A DNA stretch of 64,000 nucleotides from Alisma plantago-aquatica. Its lineage: Eukaryota > Streptophyta > Magnoliopsida > Alismatales > Alismataceae. Made by a program: the position numbers and the translations under genes. Below are positions 22,701 to 34,660 of the stretch, one piece after another (positions within the stretch are counted from its first letter, which is position 1; each line of letters starts with the position of its first letter). The notes beneath the pieces were generated by a model that saw nothing but the letters and a program-made list of their open reading frames with translations, ran no database searches and was not told where the DNA came from. The stretch is taken from NCBI GenBank assembly GCA_963693085.1, contig OY856410.1, positions 565,232,406-565,296,405 of the forward strand. Direction: 5' to 3'.

Positions 22701-24784
22701 GTGAGAGAATCATACTTTGTGTTGATAATCATATATGATAAATGATGAAAATAAATAAGTATGATTGAATACTTATGAGATCAATGTATTCTCCTAGATG
22801 TGTGGAGCAATGAATAAGGGTTTGGATTGATAATATGAACTTGAAACCCTATTCAGATATAAAGGGAAACCCTAACTCTAATAATAGGAAGGTTGTATTT
22901 CTCTTATTGCATAAGCCTTGTGAAACATGTTAAATACTTGTATGACAAATATAATGTTTATGTGTTTTGATGACCTAAAAGATATTTATTGCCTAGTGAG
23001 AGGTGATAAGATGTTTAAATGGGCCATGAGAGACATGTGATTAGTTGTTGCCTAGTGAGAGGTGACAAGATGTTTAAATGGGCCTTGTGAGCCATGAGAA
23101 ATATGTGTGTAACAAGTGTGGCATATACATTGGTCTAAGGACCTAGAGATAATGGTTACCTGATAAATGGTGGCATTGTTCAGTAATGAACTAAGGGTTG
23201 AATACCCAGATCATATAATCATGATGATGATAATGATCTAAGGGATAAGAATCCCCAATAATATGATAAGGGACTGAGATCCCAAGTGTTATGTATCTAA
23301 ATGTGTTCCAAATATTAGAAAAGTACTTAATAGATGTATTACACCTTTCTTTGTAGCATTTGTTTATGATTGAACCTTATAACTTGTTTGATGCTAAAAG
23401 AATACTGTAATGCACTTAATATATCATTGAAACCATAAAATGTAGTTTCCCTGGCCATAGATCAACAGTGTTAGAATTTGCTGAAATGGTGAAATGGGTC
23501 TTTCCCATAGGATTACCTGGAGCACATATTTTTTAATATGCGGGGGTGTGAGCTTGGACAACCATATGTGAGTTGATCCCCTTACATCCATGATCTTGGG
23601 GATTGTCTATATGCCATATCCTGGCTCGAGTGTGAATACGGTCGTAGACTCAGTAATGAGCACGGTGAACTGGCCCGTGGCTCAGAGTATGACTATATGC
23701 CATGACTCAATAATTTTATAATCGGGGAAGGTTGTAGGTCTATTTTTCCATAAAGAGAGTGGATGTTGCGACTGTAACTCTAAGCGAAGAGGCCACTATA
23801 CCCTGGCAAGCTTTTTTGCAGTTTGACATGAGATGTCATTGCCAGTTGTCTCATACTGATCGAGACGAATGCTGTCTTGGAAGCTGGCTCTGTCATTGAC
23901 CTTGTATGGTACTGACTTGTGAGAAATATGTGGTCGGTTGGAGAATGAACGGTATACTTCATCTCCTCCGGGCATAAGTTTGATTGCAATATGTAATCAG
24001 CCGTGTAGCGTATTTGTTTAAGGATCAAATATAGAAAACATTGGTTGATGTACACTTCTTTTATAGATTCTAATTGGATAGATGTTAAACATGTTTCTTT
24101 ATATTCCTTGTAAATTGAATAGATGATTTATCACTCTACCATAGATAGCTGCATTATTTTAATAGAAGAGACTACTCTGTTCTACTTATAACAGTGATTA
24201 ATCTTGCTTGTTAATATAAAAGAATCTTTGCTCAGTTTTATAATGCTTACCTGCGATAATAATATTGTTGGAGGAGAGTTATATCTCTCGATGGGACAAT
24301 TGTCTCACCCCATGGGATCTACACTTTTTAGGTGGACGTGCACAAGGAGGTAGAGAGTGTTCTGTAGATGGAGAATAATAACAATTGGGGGCAGCAATAA
24401 TAGCTCAGGTTGAGTGTACTATCTGTCATGTCTTATAGATAGAAGTCCTATGTGTCGTCTCTGTACTCTTAGGTCCTTGGAGTCAGTACACAATGGTTTT
24501 ATAAATGATTTGGGATTTTGTCTTGTATGCCTCGAGGTTTTTGTTGCTTTAGTATATGTTTTGACAAAGCAACTGTTACATATTATCCTCGAGATGAGAT
24601 GGTACAGTGCATGTATAATGTGAACCCTGATGTATATAAATTTTGGGTTCTTTAAATAAGAGTTTCCTGGAAGAGGATCTCCTTATATAATGGTTTTAAT
24701 TTTTAGTAATTTTGTTAATCTGCTATTTATGACTATTTCACAATTATTACTAGTGATGGCTTGATTTGATGGCGGGTTGTCACA
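19742..24784 (+). mobile_element. Element B, 3' LTR
   Basis: 5043 bp from TGTAACATAC to GGTTGTCACA. It is collinear with the 5' LTR, including promoter (TATATATA 20653-20660), 31-bp array (21190-21900) and 59-bp repeats. The bases after it are ATGTA; the matching left duplication is lost with the truncated 5' LTR end. By eye the LTR pair differs by scattered substitutions and small indels, so the insertion is not recent. Confidence 0.88.
21190..21900 (+). repeat. CGATATGGTG array in the 3' LTR of B
   Basis: The same 31-bp unit as 13190-13850, with the clearest run at 21520-21660, and a longer (CA)n run at about 21767-21788. A plus-strand 83-residue open frame (21553-21804) simply reads the repeat and is not a gene. 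Confidence 0.85.
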
Positions 24785-25180
24785 ATGTATCTCTAATCAT
24801 ATGTAACTTCAAAAGGTTTCATCTCTATGCTCCTTTGATGGTTATTGTAGTTAGCAACATAATCAATCTGGTGGGCATCCCTTAACTGTCAAAATCTATA
24901 AGGCATATATTTCTTAGAAAATTCTCCAAGCATCTCAATGGTGGGTTGGTCATCTGTGTATTAGAAGAATTATATATTGTATGCAATCGTTAACATATAC
25001 GAATTCCTAGATGGCCTTGTTAGGGGTAAAACAATGATACTATCTACATATTACTAAGATTCACACAACACACTTAGCAGATATATCATAACTCTAAGAG
25101 GATATGTAAGGAGGTGGGATAACTCCCTTACTAATTTTTTTTTAAAGAATTAACATCCATTCTAAATACACTCAAAGGTA
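24785..25180 (-). pseudogene. Integrase-core remnant of a Ty3/gypsy element
   Basis: On the minus strand the part near 24785-25000 contains TDDQPTIEMLGEFSKKYMP and NNHQRSIEMKPFEVTYD. It matches the end of the gypsy integrase core (HPQTDGQTERVNQ...YNN..HSSIGMSPFE..YG) with stops. It abuts the right end of element B. The chromodomain tail at 11619-11766, left of B, is the expected downstream part, so B very likely sits inside this element's pol. About 450 bp that should lie between them is missing. 25000-25180 is too decayed to assign. Confidence 0.62.
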
Positions 25181-27807
25181 TGTTGGAACAGGTATAAATT
25201 TTCCAAATTTATTATAATGGTATGCAAAAGACCAAAGTGTAGTAGCGGAATAAAAATAACTGACTATATTCAACTTTCATAAAAGATTACAAAAGTACAT
25301 CAAAATCTCCCATATGATTTTACATGTATGATACAACATAAGGATCTAAATAGAGGGAAGTCTAAACTACTTCAAATCTTGTCTCCAGAGCAACATCTCC
25401 AAGTTCTAGGTCTGTGCCCAAAGATATGTTCTCCCGGTTCAACTCAACAGCTTATCCTAACCTGGGTGGTTAGGAGAGCACCCAGCAAAAAGGGAAAGGA
25501 AAATAAAGTATGTGTCAACATTATGAACAAGTACAAGATATAAGTAAATAACATGAAACATAAAGATATTGAATCATCATAAGATGAGAAGGGAAAGAGA
25601 ATGAGGCATAATCAAATAGATGTTTGCCATAACAAAAATATAATAAAATAATTGCATGCAAATATTGACTACTTTAACTAAGTAGGGTTGATGCACCTAC
25701 TATACCTTCAACCTATAGGTGAGGGGAGAATTAATATATTCCCAGTCACCTATACAAATTTTATAGGGGAGAAATAACACATTCCCCAGGGGGAGAATAA
25801 GACGTTCCCTAGGGCGAATTAACATGCCCTAACTATGGGTGGTTGTACATAAGTACCACTAATATAGCTAAATAGTCTAATAAAATCATCATGCTAGAAA
25901 AGAATCCATGGCAAGTAATAGCATCACATAAGTAAAACACAGTAGTGGGATACCAAGACCCAAGAAAGAATATCTCAAATCTGATTTTGAGGCTATTTGA
26001 ATAGGAGAAGTATTAATAAAGGAAATAGGGTTCTTTTCAAGCCTCATTAGGGGAAATAGGGTTGGTTCACAATTAATCCAACTTAGGGTATAAGGAATGC
26101 ACATACCTCTCATAAGATTTCAACTACGAACTTTCATCACTTTATTGAGTCCAAGATCAACTTTTCCTATTTCTAATGTATAACCATGTATTAATGTAGG
26201 TTATATGCATTAATGTAAGGAAAACCGTTATTTTTGAATTTTTGAGAAAAGACTTGATTTAGACTTTGAAAATATCACCATTGATCTTATTATGTTCTCC
26301 TGATTAAACAAACATATAATTTTGTATATTTTGATGTTATGTGTTTAGAGTGTATTTTTGGTGATTAAATCATTTTCTAGAAAACCACCTTCCAAAAAAT
26401 TCCAAACCAATACTTGAAAATATTTTTTTATTAAAAATAACATGTTTTCTCTGAGTTCATAACATATTTTACTTTAATTTTTGGACAAACAAATCAGAAG
26501 TTATGAATTATTGAAATTCAGCCAACCAGAAATCAACACATCATCAAACCAAATGACACAAGCGAAGAGAGAGGGAGAAAATACCATTTGACCCAAGATC
26601 AAGTTTGTAGTTGCATAGGTAAACAAACTAGAGCTTCTAGAGAAGGTAAACAACAAGAAACCAAAACCCTAGAAGAACATGATAAAATGAGATGGAGGTC
26701 ATCGATTTTAAACATCGAAGCATGGGTTTTAAGCATGCAGTAAGCAATATATGAGAAGGGGGTTAACAAAAATCACCTCTAGGAAGGTAAGAAAGTCCAA
26801 ACAGAAAGGATACTGAGATTAGAAGGTCTAGTTGCTCCAATCCAAGCTCCTTTCTTGAGCAAAGATCACCTTCTCCACTTTAGAGGTGCAAACCCTAGCA
26901 AAAGAGCGTGGAGATGAGATCTTTTAGGGCTCTAGGTGGAGTTTTAGCATGGATGGTCATGGTTCTGACCTGGAAGAAGGTGGGAGGAAGACTAAAAGTA
27001 TGAAAACAAGGAAGGAAAGGAGGATACTTACTATTTTTTGTCAAAATCACCAAGGAGGAACTTAAGAAATCCTAAATAGAGAAATTTGGAACCCTAGGAG
27101 CCTTCTTCACCAAGGTAGGCACCCTCTTTTACCTTGGGATAGCAACTTCATGGCCAAATATAGAAGTAACAATGATATAAGCTGGGGGAAAGAGAAGGAA
27201 AGTATTGCTTCTTAGATTGGGAGGTGGGAAGGGGTAGACATGGCTTTATAAAGAAGGGGGCAAGCATGAGGTGTCTATGGGACTTTCCACGTGTCCTTAG
27301 TCTAAGGCTTCATGGCCATGCAAGAGGATAGCTCATAGAGACTTCTTGTATATCCAAGGTCGGTCCTAAAATCCCATGGAGACTTCTAGGCCATCCCCAC
27401 CATCCTCCAATCAAATAAATAACCCCATTGGTTGATAGCTTTTAAAGATAAGCTCATTTATAAAAAGGGTAATCCCTATAATGCCCTTGGAAAGTAACAC
27501 CTTCAAACCAAGGTGCAACTAGGTGCCCCATGGTTAAAAAACTCGAGAATGGTAAGGGAATACATAAATATTATAATTCATATGACAATTTACAAAGAAA
27601 ACCTCCGAATTGGGTAAATTGCATAAAAGTCCAAAATGTGCAGATCATTGCATAACTTGCACAAACAACACCCAAATTGGACCAAACTTGAAACTTAGGC
27701 TCATTTTATGATTTAAAAGCACCTCAAAAGGTTATATTAAGGTTTAGAGTACTTAAATATGGTAGTTAATCTTGTTCAATATATTAAGTAAGGTTTGGGG
27801 CCTTACA
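25181..27807 (-). mobile_element. LTR H (minus strand)
   Basis: On the minus strand an LTR-like start TGTAAGGCCCC lies at 27807. Downstream 26640-27000 is homologous to LTR G (10300-10750). Near 25400-25480 a block GGTTAGGATAAGC...GGGCACAGACC is followed by a tail with TTATTTTTATTCCGCTACTAC typical of chromoviral U5. The far end is placed near 25181 only approximately, where the integrase remnant starts to be readable. No convincing target duplication was found (right flank CTTCT). Open frames inside it are short and not gene-like. Confidence 0.5.
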
Positions 27808-28053
27808 CTTCTAACATGGATTTTTTTTACCATTGTTCCATTGAAGCGGTGATTTTACATTTTAGATCCTTAAATAAGATTTCACTGAGGTATTTGTGCA
27901 TAAAACCTTGCATTGGTATAATTATTGAAAAAATATTCACCAAGACACTATAAATTCCACAATTTAAGCATCAAGGCTAAAAAGGATAGAAATGATAGGA
28001 AAATATTGGGAAATGGCCAAAAAGAGAATGTGTCGAAGTTTTGGTATGTTACA
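27808..28053 (-). mobile_element. LTR start of gypsy element J (fragment)
   Basis: TGTAACATACCAAAAC reads leftward on the minus strand from 28053, directly after a polypurine-type sequence TTTAAGGGGTGGAG. Only about 246 bp remain before LTR H. The same start, TGTAACATACTAAAATC, occurs at 40357, so two members of this LTR type flank the copia element. Confidence 0.55.
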
Positions 28054-28265
28054 CCACTCCACCCCTTAAAGAGGATTTCATCCTTGAAATCTAAAGAAAA
28101 GTGAGAAGGGTGAGTATGCAACATCTCACCACTAAACTGCCATGTTGTTTCCATTAAACTTCAACCAAAACTTTTAGTAACTTAAACTCCATGTTTTTCA
28201 ACTGCTTAACTTGGGAGTTCAGAATCTTCTTAAGCAACTCCATATATGTCAGGTTCTCATGGATC
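28054..28265 (-). pseudogene. Chromodomain and pol end of gypsy element J
   Basis: Minus-strand motifs in order: KKILNSQVKQLKNMEF (like the KILDRKVKRLRNKEI of plant chromoviruses), LLKVLVEV, METTWQFSGEM (like EEATWE.E.EM), then LDFKDEILFKG. A frameshift separates the KVLVEV and METTW parts. Chromodomains direct integration toward marked chromatin; this one is a broken C-terminal piece with no integrase core left. The polypurine tract and LTR J follow directly. Confidence 0.72.
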
Positions 28266-28642
28266 ACCTAAAGGTTACACTTTTAGGTTTTCGTTTTAAA
28301 AATTTTGGCTTATTAAAATTATATTCATTAGGATATCACATTATCAATACGATTCTTTTAATTATGTCGTCATATTTACTTTGTTTCCAAAAGAGTTATA
28401 TTTGATTATTAGGCACAAAACTAATATATTTATTATTTATCCATTAGGAATTTTAGCACAACTAGAGTTATACTAAATTATCTTAATATGCATTATTATA
28501 TCTAACTGTCATCTTCAATAATTTGGATTTAAACTCCATTATCAATTGTATCAGATTATTTTGTATGAAATAGGACACTTTATCCAATTTGTTACAATTA
28601 ATCGAAATAATGTCACATTAGTTACTTATATGTATATTAGGC
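28266..28642. other. AT-rich sequence left of the copia element
   Basis: Strongly AT-rich with no gene. It was continuous with 39626 onward before the copia insertion, and is probably a part of LTR I (minus strand) whose start is at 40357. Confidence 0.4.
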
Positions 28643-28647
28643 ATTGT

Positions 28648-30177
28648 TGTTGGATCAAGGGCTCTAGTGGGGGGGTGAATAGAGCTTCACAAATCTCACA
28701 AAATGAATTAGACCACCAAATTATATTGAGTGTAGAAACTTAAACATATAGCCAATTTGAGGTCCTAACTAACAAGCATAGCAAGGGTGAGAGACAAGGA
28801 AGAACATACACTTGGACAAAGTGGTTTAGAGTGGTTCCACACTTCAAACTAGAAGTGAGTCAGTCCACTACCTAGAGGTGGTTAGGATCTAGGACTTTGC
28901 AATCTTGATGCTCTTATATTCATTCATAAGATTACAAGACAAAACCACATTCATCCAAGGACTTAATACCTCAAGCAAGGATCTTAAACCTACCGAAGGA
29001 ACTTACCCACTTAAACTAGGGAATCTTCAGCCTTCAACAAAGACTTACCCACTCCATCTTCAAGTCTTTGGCCTTCCAGGGATTACCTATCCTTCTTGAG
29101 CGTCCACCTTGCCTATCTCCTTCACTCAGAGATCTGGAACACCATGCCTTCTTCAACCTTGAAGAATAGCAACTCCTTCTCCTTCACTTAGAGAAGATCT
29201 TCAAGCCTTTTCTTCAAAAGGAAAGGTGGTAGGAAGCTGGAGGTGGAGAGATTTACATGGATATAAGAGGTATCTCTCTTACAACAGATCCTAACTCACT
29301 CATACTCATAGATTTGACTTGAAGGTAGAGAGAGAAAGGGGTTCAAAGGTGTGCAACACTCTCAACTAAGCAAGAACCAAGCATATATGGAATGAGCAAC
29401 CTTGGAATGAACTCCAAGTGGTCCTATTTATAGCTGGGGGTGCCCCTTAGAGTTGGGGAACACTTAGGCTCAAATTATAGCCATTTTTGCACAAGGCAAC
29501 AGATCTATTTTCGCCCAAACAAGTCACCAACGGTTAGAGTCACTTTTTTGCATTTTCCGTATAGTACATTCGGTCGAGATTCAATAAAGGTAACTCGACC
29601 GATTGGGTAAAAGACAAACCCAAATTTCAAACCATCGGTTGATTTTGTCCTGGGGAAACTCAACCGTCCAATGAAAGTTGCATTTGGTCAGTAACCAAAT
29701 CAGTCGAGTTCTATGAGTGCACAACTCGACTGATGCACTCTTCATAGAATTGATCCAGTGGATCAGTCGAGATTGTAACTCGACCGATTGACTGCCGGTG
29801 ATCAATTTTCTAAAGTGCATAAAAAGTGATTAAAACTTGGTTCCCGATTGACTGTCGGTGATCAATTTTCTAAAGTGCATAAAAAGTGATTAAAACTTGA
29901 TTCTAAGTGTCCCAATCAATTTTCTCATCTTAGTTACAAGTCATATCATCAACACAAGTGATTACAAAATTCTTCTAAGGTCATTTACATGGATTTCCTA
30001 ATTAGCACACTTGCATTGCTTTTGACTTGAACTGTAGCAAATTAGGGCTTGAGTAATTTGATCCTTTTCATGTACCTAACACCTAAAATCAATCTTGAAT
30101 ACACATATTAGATACATATGAATGTAATGGTTAAGTCATTATCAAAATATGGACAATGTATAACCTCTAGGTCAATA
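28648..30177 (-). repeat. 3' LTR of the copia element
   Basis: 1530 bp; plus-strand ends TGTTGGATC and GGTCAATA, the last being a decayed CA end. It matches 38150-39620 throughout by eye with a few percent differences. It is longer by one 60-bp unit (see 29784-29903) and holds multiple CTCGACCGAT/ATCGGTCGAG palindromic motifs at about 29570-29790. Confidence 0.92.
29784..29903. repeat. 60-bp tandem duplication inside the copia 3' LTR
   Basis: CGATTGACTG at 29784 and 29844 starts two nearly identical 60-bp units; the 5' LTR has only one (near 39285). The length difference between LTRs (1530 against 1471) fits this one event, so it arose after insertion. Confidence 0.9.
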
Positions 30178-30500
30178 TTCTCCCCCTTTTTGACAATGAC
30201 AAACCATTCCTCAAACATATTGAAAAGGATAGAGAGATTATACCTTTGCCTTGTGAATTAGGGGGATTCAAGATGTGAACAATGTGAATTTCTCCCCCTC
30301 CATCTATACTTACTTTAACCTGCATAGTTAGCCTATCTACACAAAGCAATTATAGCATACATGTACTCTATGGTCCTTTACAAGTCACATGATTAAACAT
30401 AAAATGAACAAGAAAAGGATCTCATAAGAAATATGATTGAGTTTTAAGACATTGAAATTATCTCCCCCTTTTGACATTATCAAAAAGTAGGGGGGTAGAA
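30178..30500 (-). promoter_or_regulatory. Polypurine tract and internal copies of it
   Basis: Next to the 3' LTR the minus strand reads AAAAAGGGGGAGAA (30179-30192), the primer for plus-strand synthesis. Similar tracts lie at 30291-30303 (GGAGGGGGAGAAA) and 30461-30478 (CAAAAGGGGGAGATAA, followed downstream by TGTCAAAA-type sequence). Repeated polypurine tracts are, as I recall, a habit of Sireviruses. Confidence 0.75.
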
Positions 30501-30861
30501 GAGCATATAATTAGGTCTTCTCCAAACACAATCAAGCAGATAATCATACATGCAATCTCATATCATATGTCAACCAGAGACAAAAGAAACACACAATCTC
30601 AGTCATAATCCAAATATGGTGAATTAAGGCACCAACTCATAGGATATAACATGATCAAAGAGAAAGAGTGCACATAACATAGATTGCAACTCAGAAGAAT
30701 GTTCTCATAAAAGCAACTACAAGCAAGAAGCGATGAAAATTTGAAGATAAAAATAGTACATCTCAGATAATGTGCCCAAATGTTTCTAATACAAAATAGC
30801 CTAGAAAGATATATATGATCAGAAAACTAGACTAAAAACTAAGAAATAACTAGAAATCTAG
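30501..30861. other. Non-coding stretch between env-like ORF and polypurine tracts
   Basis: No open frame of note; part of the copia element's 3' untranslated region. Confidence 0.6.
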
Positions 30862-32500
30862 ACTATCTATGTCCACAACATCATCATCATTAGCTCCAGG
30901 CTCATAGTCTTCGTCTCCATCTGAAGGTGCAACAGTAGTGGCATCATCACTGGAATCAACACCAGAGCCATCACCATCATCAGAAGCATCCTCACCATCA
31001 CCATCATTGTTGTCAGCAACAACAGTCTCAACATCAGCCTAGTCAGGCATCTCCTCGTCCACATAAGGACCAAAACCATGACCGGGCCAATGAGCATTCT
31101 TCTCATCCCAAGTCATACCAAGAGCATTGACCTCATTGGCTTGAGGGAAGGAAGGAGTAGAATTGCCAAGACTGGCGAGCAGAGTGGCTAAGGGGCCAAC
31201 AGGTAATGGCAGGTACATTGGAGTAGGACCACCAATAGTAGAGGGTGGAGGAGCAGCAGCGGAAGGCTCGGGGGTAGGGTAGTAATGATGATATGCATAA
31301 GAAGCATAATCACTACCAGGGAAAGGCTGGTAGGTGGGGTATGGGTGTGCACATGACATGTTCATGTTTGACATGATTGAACATAAATCGTGGTGTAGGT
31401 GCTCCTGAACCTAGAGGTTGTATACCTATTGGTGCATCATGTAGCCCATGAGGGTTTCATTACATACACGAAACAAGGCACGACTAGGTTCAGGTGGCTA
31501 AGGAGGTGGAGCTTGGGTAGAGGCAGAAGCTGGGGCTGCAGAGGCAGAGGCCGAGGGTGAAGCACCAAGTGTGGTGGAGGCAAAGACATGCATGGACTTT
31601 TGAATTGTGGCTTCACTGATACATACACCTTTCCTAGAAAGCGTGTAATGATAGTCATAAAAGAGTGATCTCTCAGTGGCAAACTAAAACAAACCATAAA
31701 CCAGGGCTGGATAGGGTGGATGGGTGCCTCGGATGTTCTTATTGGAATCAAAATAGGTCATGTGGTGGAGAACGTATCTTGACCATTTGACTCTGATATT
31801 CTCAAGAATGCAATACATTAAGACCGTAGTATTCTCTGCAATATCCATTTGATTTTTCTTTGGATGGATGTTGCAGTTGAACACTAGGGCTAATATACAC
31901 TTTCTGAGATCGAGGGAGGAGGATGGTAGAATGCTCTTCTTATTGTATGGAACATCCGATTTCTTCAAGTAGCAGTGAATGTCAGGAAGAGTGAGCTCAT
32001 TCTGTTTGCAGAAACCCTAAGGATCCAAAAGGTTGAAATAATTACTTTAATCCTTGCGTCAGGTGTCATTCTCCTCATCTCCAGAAAAAAAGACATTTAG
32101 AATATCCTCAAAGATTTAAAAACTCTTCCCAACAATCATGGAAGTTAGGATCACTTGAGTATTTGGTGGGGGTACAAGGGTGTCGTAATTCCAACACAAA
32201 TTAGCGTAGAATTCATGAACTACTTTTGTTCTTGTCATAGAATTATGAAAGAAGTCACATTCCACATCTAGGGTAAAGAGGTGATGAACAACTAGCAACC
32301 TCGATACTTGGTCTATGACCACTTGACGCCTAGGGCTAGGCTCAAACAAGGCTCTAAATAGAAAAGGACTCCTAGGAAGAAGGTCCTTATATCTATTTAC
32401 AACTTCTATTGAGACAAAGGAGGTGTCATCAAAGGGAATCAAGCGAGATGATGAAGAGGAGGATGGAGCATTGCTAGGGGTGGATCTCTTTCTTCTATAA
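30862..32500 (-). pseudogene. Env-like third ORF of the copia element
   Basis: Starts near 32500 downstream of RNase H on the minus strand. The N-terminal third (32116-32442) has ESN-free text similar to the plant transposon-protein domain found in SIRE env-like ORFs, including the motif VHEFYANL. The middle (31684-31968) continues that domain (ILALVFNCNIHPKK, VLMYCILENI). Then come a Pro/Ala/Ser-rich region, a Tyr/Pro-rich region (31039-31374) and a very acidic Asp-rich C-terminus (about 30862-31040) split off by one stop after DEEMPD. There are at least three stops or frameshifts. No signal peptide or clear membrane span is visible, so envelope function is doubtful; the real role is unknown. 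Confidence 0.65.
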
Positions 32501-33121
32501 GAAGCTGTGGAGGTGAAAAGAAGGAGAAGAAGAGATCAAATGCACAAAGCAAGCCAAAAAAACTGTCCAAACACCAACGAAGAGCAAAATGGGAGGTCTA
32601 GGGCAACCTATCTAGGTCAGGAAAGGGATAGGATAGGGAAGATAAGGGTTTGGGTAGAGAGCTTAGGGATAGAAGAAGGGGAATCCGTCAGCTATTCTCT
32701 AGTTGAGAGGGAGAATAGTCGACTGAACCCAACTTAAGTTGGCTTCAGCCTGCTGATCGATCAAGTTCTGAGAGTGGGAAACTCGACCGATTGGTCCATT
32801 TTAGAACAGCTCTTGACCATGGATCGGTCGAGTTTGTCCTGGGGAAAACTCGACCGATGGTCAACCTAACCTAAAACCATCAAACTTAATTTATAGCCAT
32901 ATGAATGCTAATTAAATTTATTTTTCGAGTCTATTATGTATGTCGAACATAGGCACACATCACTCATTATTGGGTACTATTTTGTAATAAAAACCCGAAA
33001 TTCAAGAAATGCCCCAAAAAAGCAAAACTAAGCATGTCAACAAGCAAATTTTAGCAAATATTAGCAATTTTAGGCAAGCAAGGTGAGTAAAGAATGAGAA
33101 AGACATATAGGATAAAAGCAA
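32501..33121. repeat. Spacer with CTCGACCGAT palindromic motifs
   Basis: The gap between RNase H and the env-like ORF. 32750-32870 carries CGATCGATC-like, AACTCGACCGATTGG, GGATCGGTCGAG and AACTCGACCGATGG, the same motif cluster as in both LTRs. The rest is AT-rich and non-coding. Confidence 0.6.
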
Positions 33122-33748
33122 CTAGCTAAATAACATGTCAAATTCATCCAAAGCAAGTATGACCAATTTTGATCTAATGAAGTTAAATTGGTCTCTACCT
33201 AGAGGTTTGGTGAAAATGTATGCCAATTGATTTTCCATGTCCACATGCGTGATATAAATATCCTTTTTGGCAATGTGATCATGAAGAAAATGATGGCAAA
33301 AATCTATATGTTTATCTCTACTATACAATATAGGATTATAAGAAAGATTGACTATACTAGTATTATCACAACGGATAGGAGAATCATCAAAATGTATGTT
33401 AAAATCTTGGAGCATTTGCTTCATCCATAGGACCTGGGCACAACAACTCCCGAATGTAATGTATTCAGCCCCGATAGTTGATAATGCCATGGATCTCTGT
33501 TTCTTAGAAAACCAAGACACCAAGCATGGTCCTAGAAGGAAGAAAGTGCCACTTGTGTACTTTCTATCAACCAAACAACCTACATAATTAACATAACTAT
33601 ATGCTACAAGAGTAAAGTCACTTGACTTAGGGTACCATAGACCAAAGTTTTGAGTTTTGTCTAAGTACCTCAAAATCCTCTTAATAGTAATAAGATGTGA
33701 TTTCCTAAGACTTGATTGAAAGTGAGCACACCAGTCAACACTAAACAT
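33122..33748 (-). pseudogene. RNase H domain of copia pol
   Basis: A 208-residue open frame covering the connection and RNase H. Visible motifs: KRILRYLDKTQNFGLWY, the stretch YTSGTFF, ALSTIGAEYI, IRCDN, DKHIDF.HHFL and IFTKPL near the end. Copia RNase H normally has an SDAD motif just before the AGC.VDRKSTSG segment; here the residues are SYVN, so both acidic residues are lost, and activity is unlikely. It is otherwise the longest intact part of pol. Residues after ILALDEFD at the C-terminus end pol. Confidence 0.88.
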
Positions 33749-34660
33749 TATATTAGGCCTAAAGGCAGTTTAATAAAGTAAACTTCTGATCATACCTCTA
33801 TAGAGCTTCTCATCTACCTTCTCACCTTCTTCATCTCTATCAAGTTTAGCAGTGTTGGACATGGGTGTGTCCATTGGCTTCATTTTCTCCATTCCAAAGC
33901 ATTTGAGTAGTTCATTGGTGTACTTGCCTTGGTTGATGAAGTTTCCATCTTTGGTTTGCTTGATTTGGAAGCCGAGGAAGAAAGTAAGCTCACCCATCAT
34001 TCTCATCTCGGTCTCACTCTGCATAAGAGAACTAAACTCCTTACAAAGATCAAGATTAGTCCTGCCAAAAATGATATCATCAACATAAATCTAAATGATA
34101 AGAAAATTGCTAGAAGTGTGTTTTAGGAATAGAGTAGAATCAACTTTGCCCCTGACATAGCCATTGTCTAACAAAAAGTTCTTTAATTTCTCATACCAAG
34201 CTCGAGGTGCTTGTTTGAGTCCATAGAGACCTTTTTGTAACAAATTAACATGGTTAGGTATCTTGTCATTTTCAAAGCTCAGAGATTGAGCAACAAATAC
34301 TTCCTCCTCGATTGTACCATTAAAAAATGCACTTTTAACATCCATTTGATATAGTAAGAAATTTTGATAACTAGCAAAGTCAAGTAGCATTCTAATAGAT
34401 TCAAGTCTAGAAACATGAGCATAAGTTCCATCAAAATCAATACCTTCCTACTGATTGTAGCCTTGTGCCACTATGCTTGCTTTGTTCCTTACCACCTTAC
34501 CATTTTTGTCAAGCTTGTTGTGGTAGACCCACTTGGTGCCAATGATTTTTGGGTCACTTGGTCTTGGCACTAGTCCACACATGATTCTTCTTGAATTGCT
34601 CTAGTTCCTCCTGCATGGCTAGGATCCACTCATCATCTCCAAGAGCTTCTCTAGCTGTGA
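33749..34660 (-). pseudogene. Reverse transcriptase domain of copia pol
   Basis: Begins near the WILAMQEELEQF-type motif (34620-34660), then NKARLVAQGYNQ-like text, DVKSAFFNG (about 34320), KGLYGLKQAPRAWYEK (about 34200), the catalytic IYVDD (34077-34091) and FFLGFQIKQTKDG, ending with SLLY. A stop lies just before IYVDD, and another in the GYNQ segment, plus a frame change at 34030. These are RVT_2 family hallmarks. The enzyme copies element RNA to DNA in the particle; this copy cannot. Confidence 0.9.
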
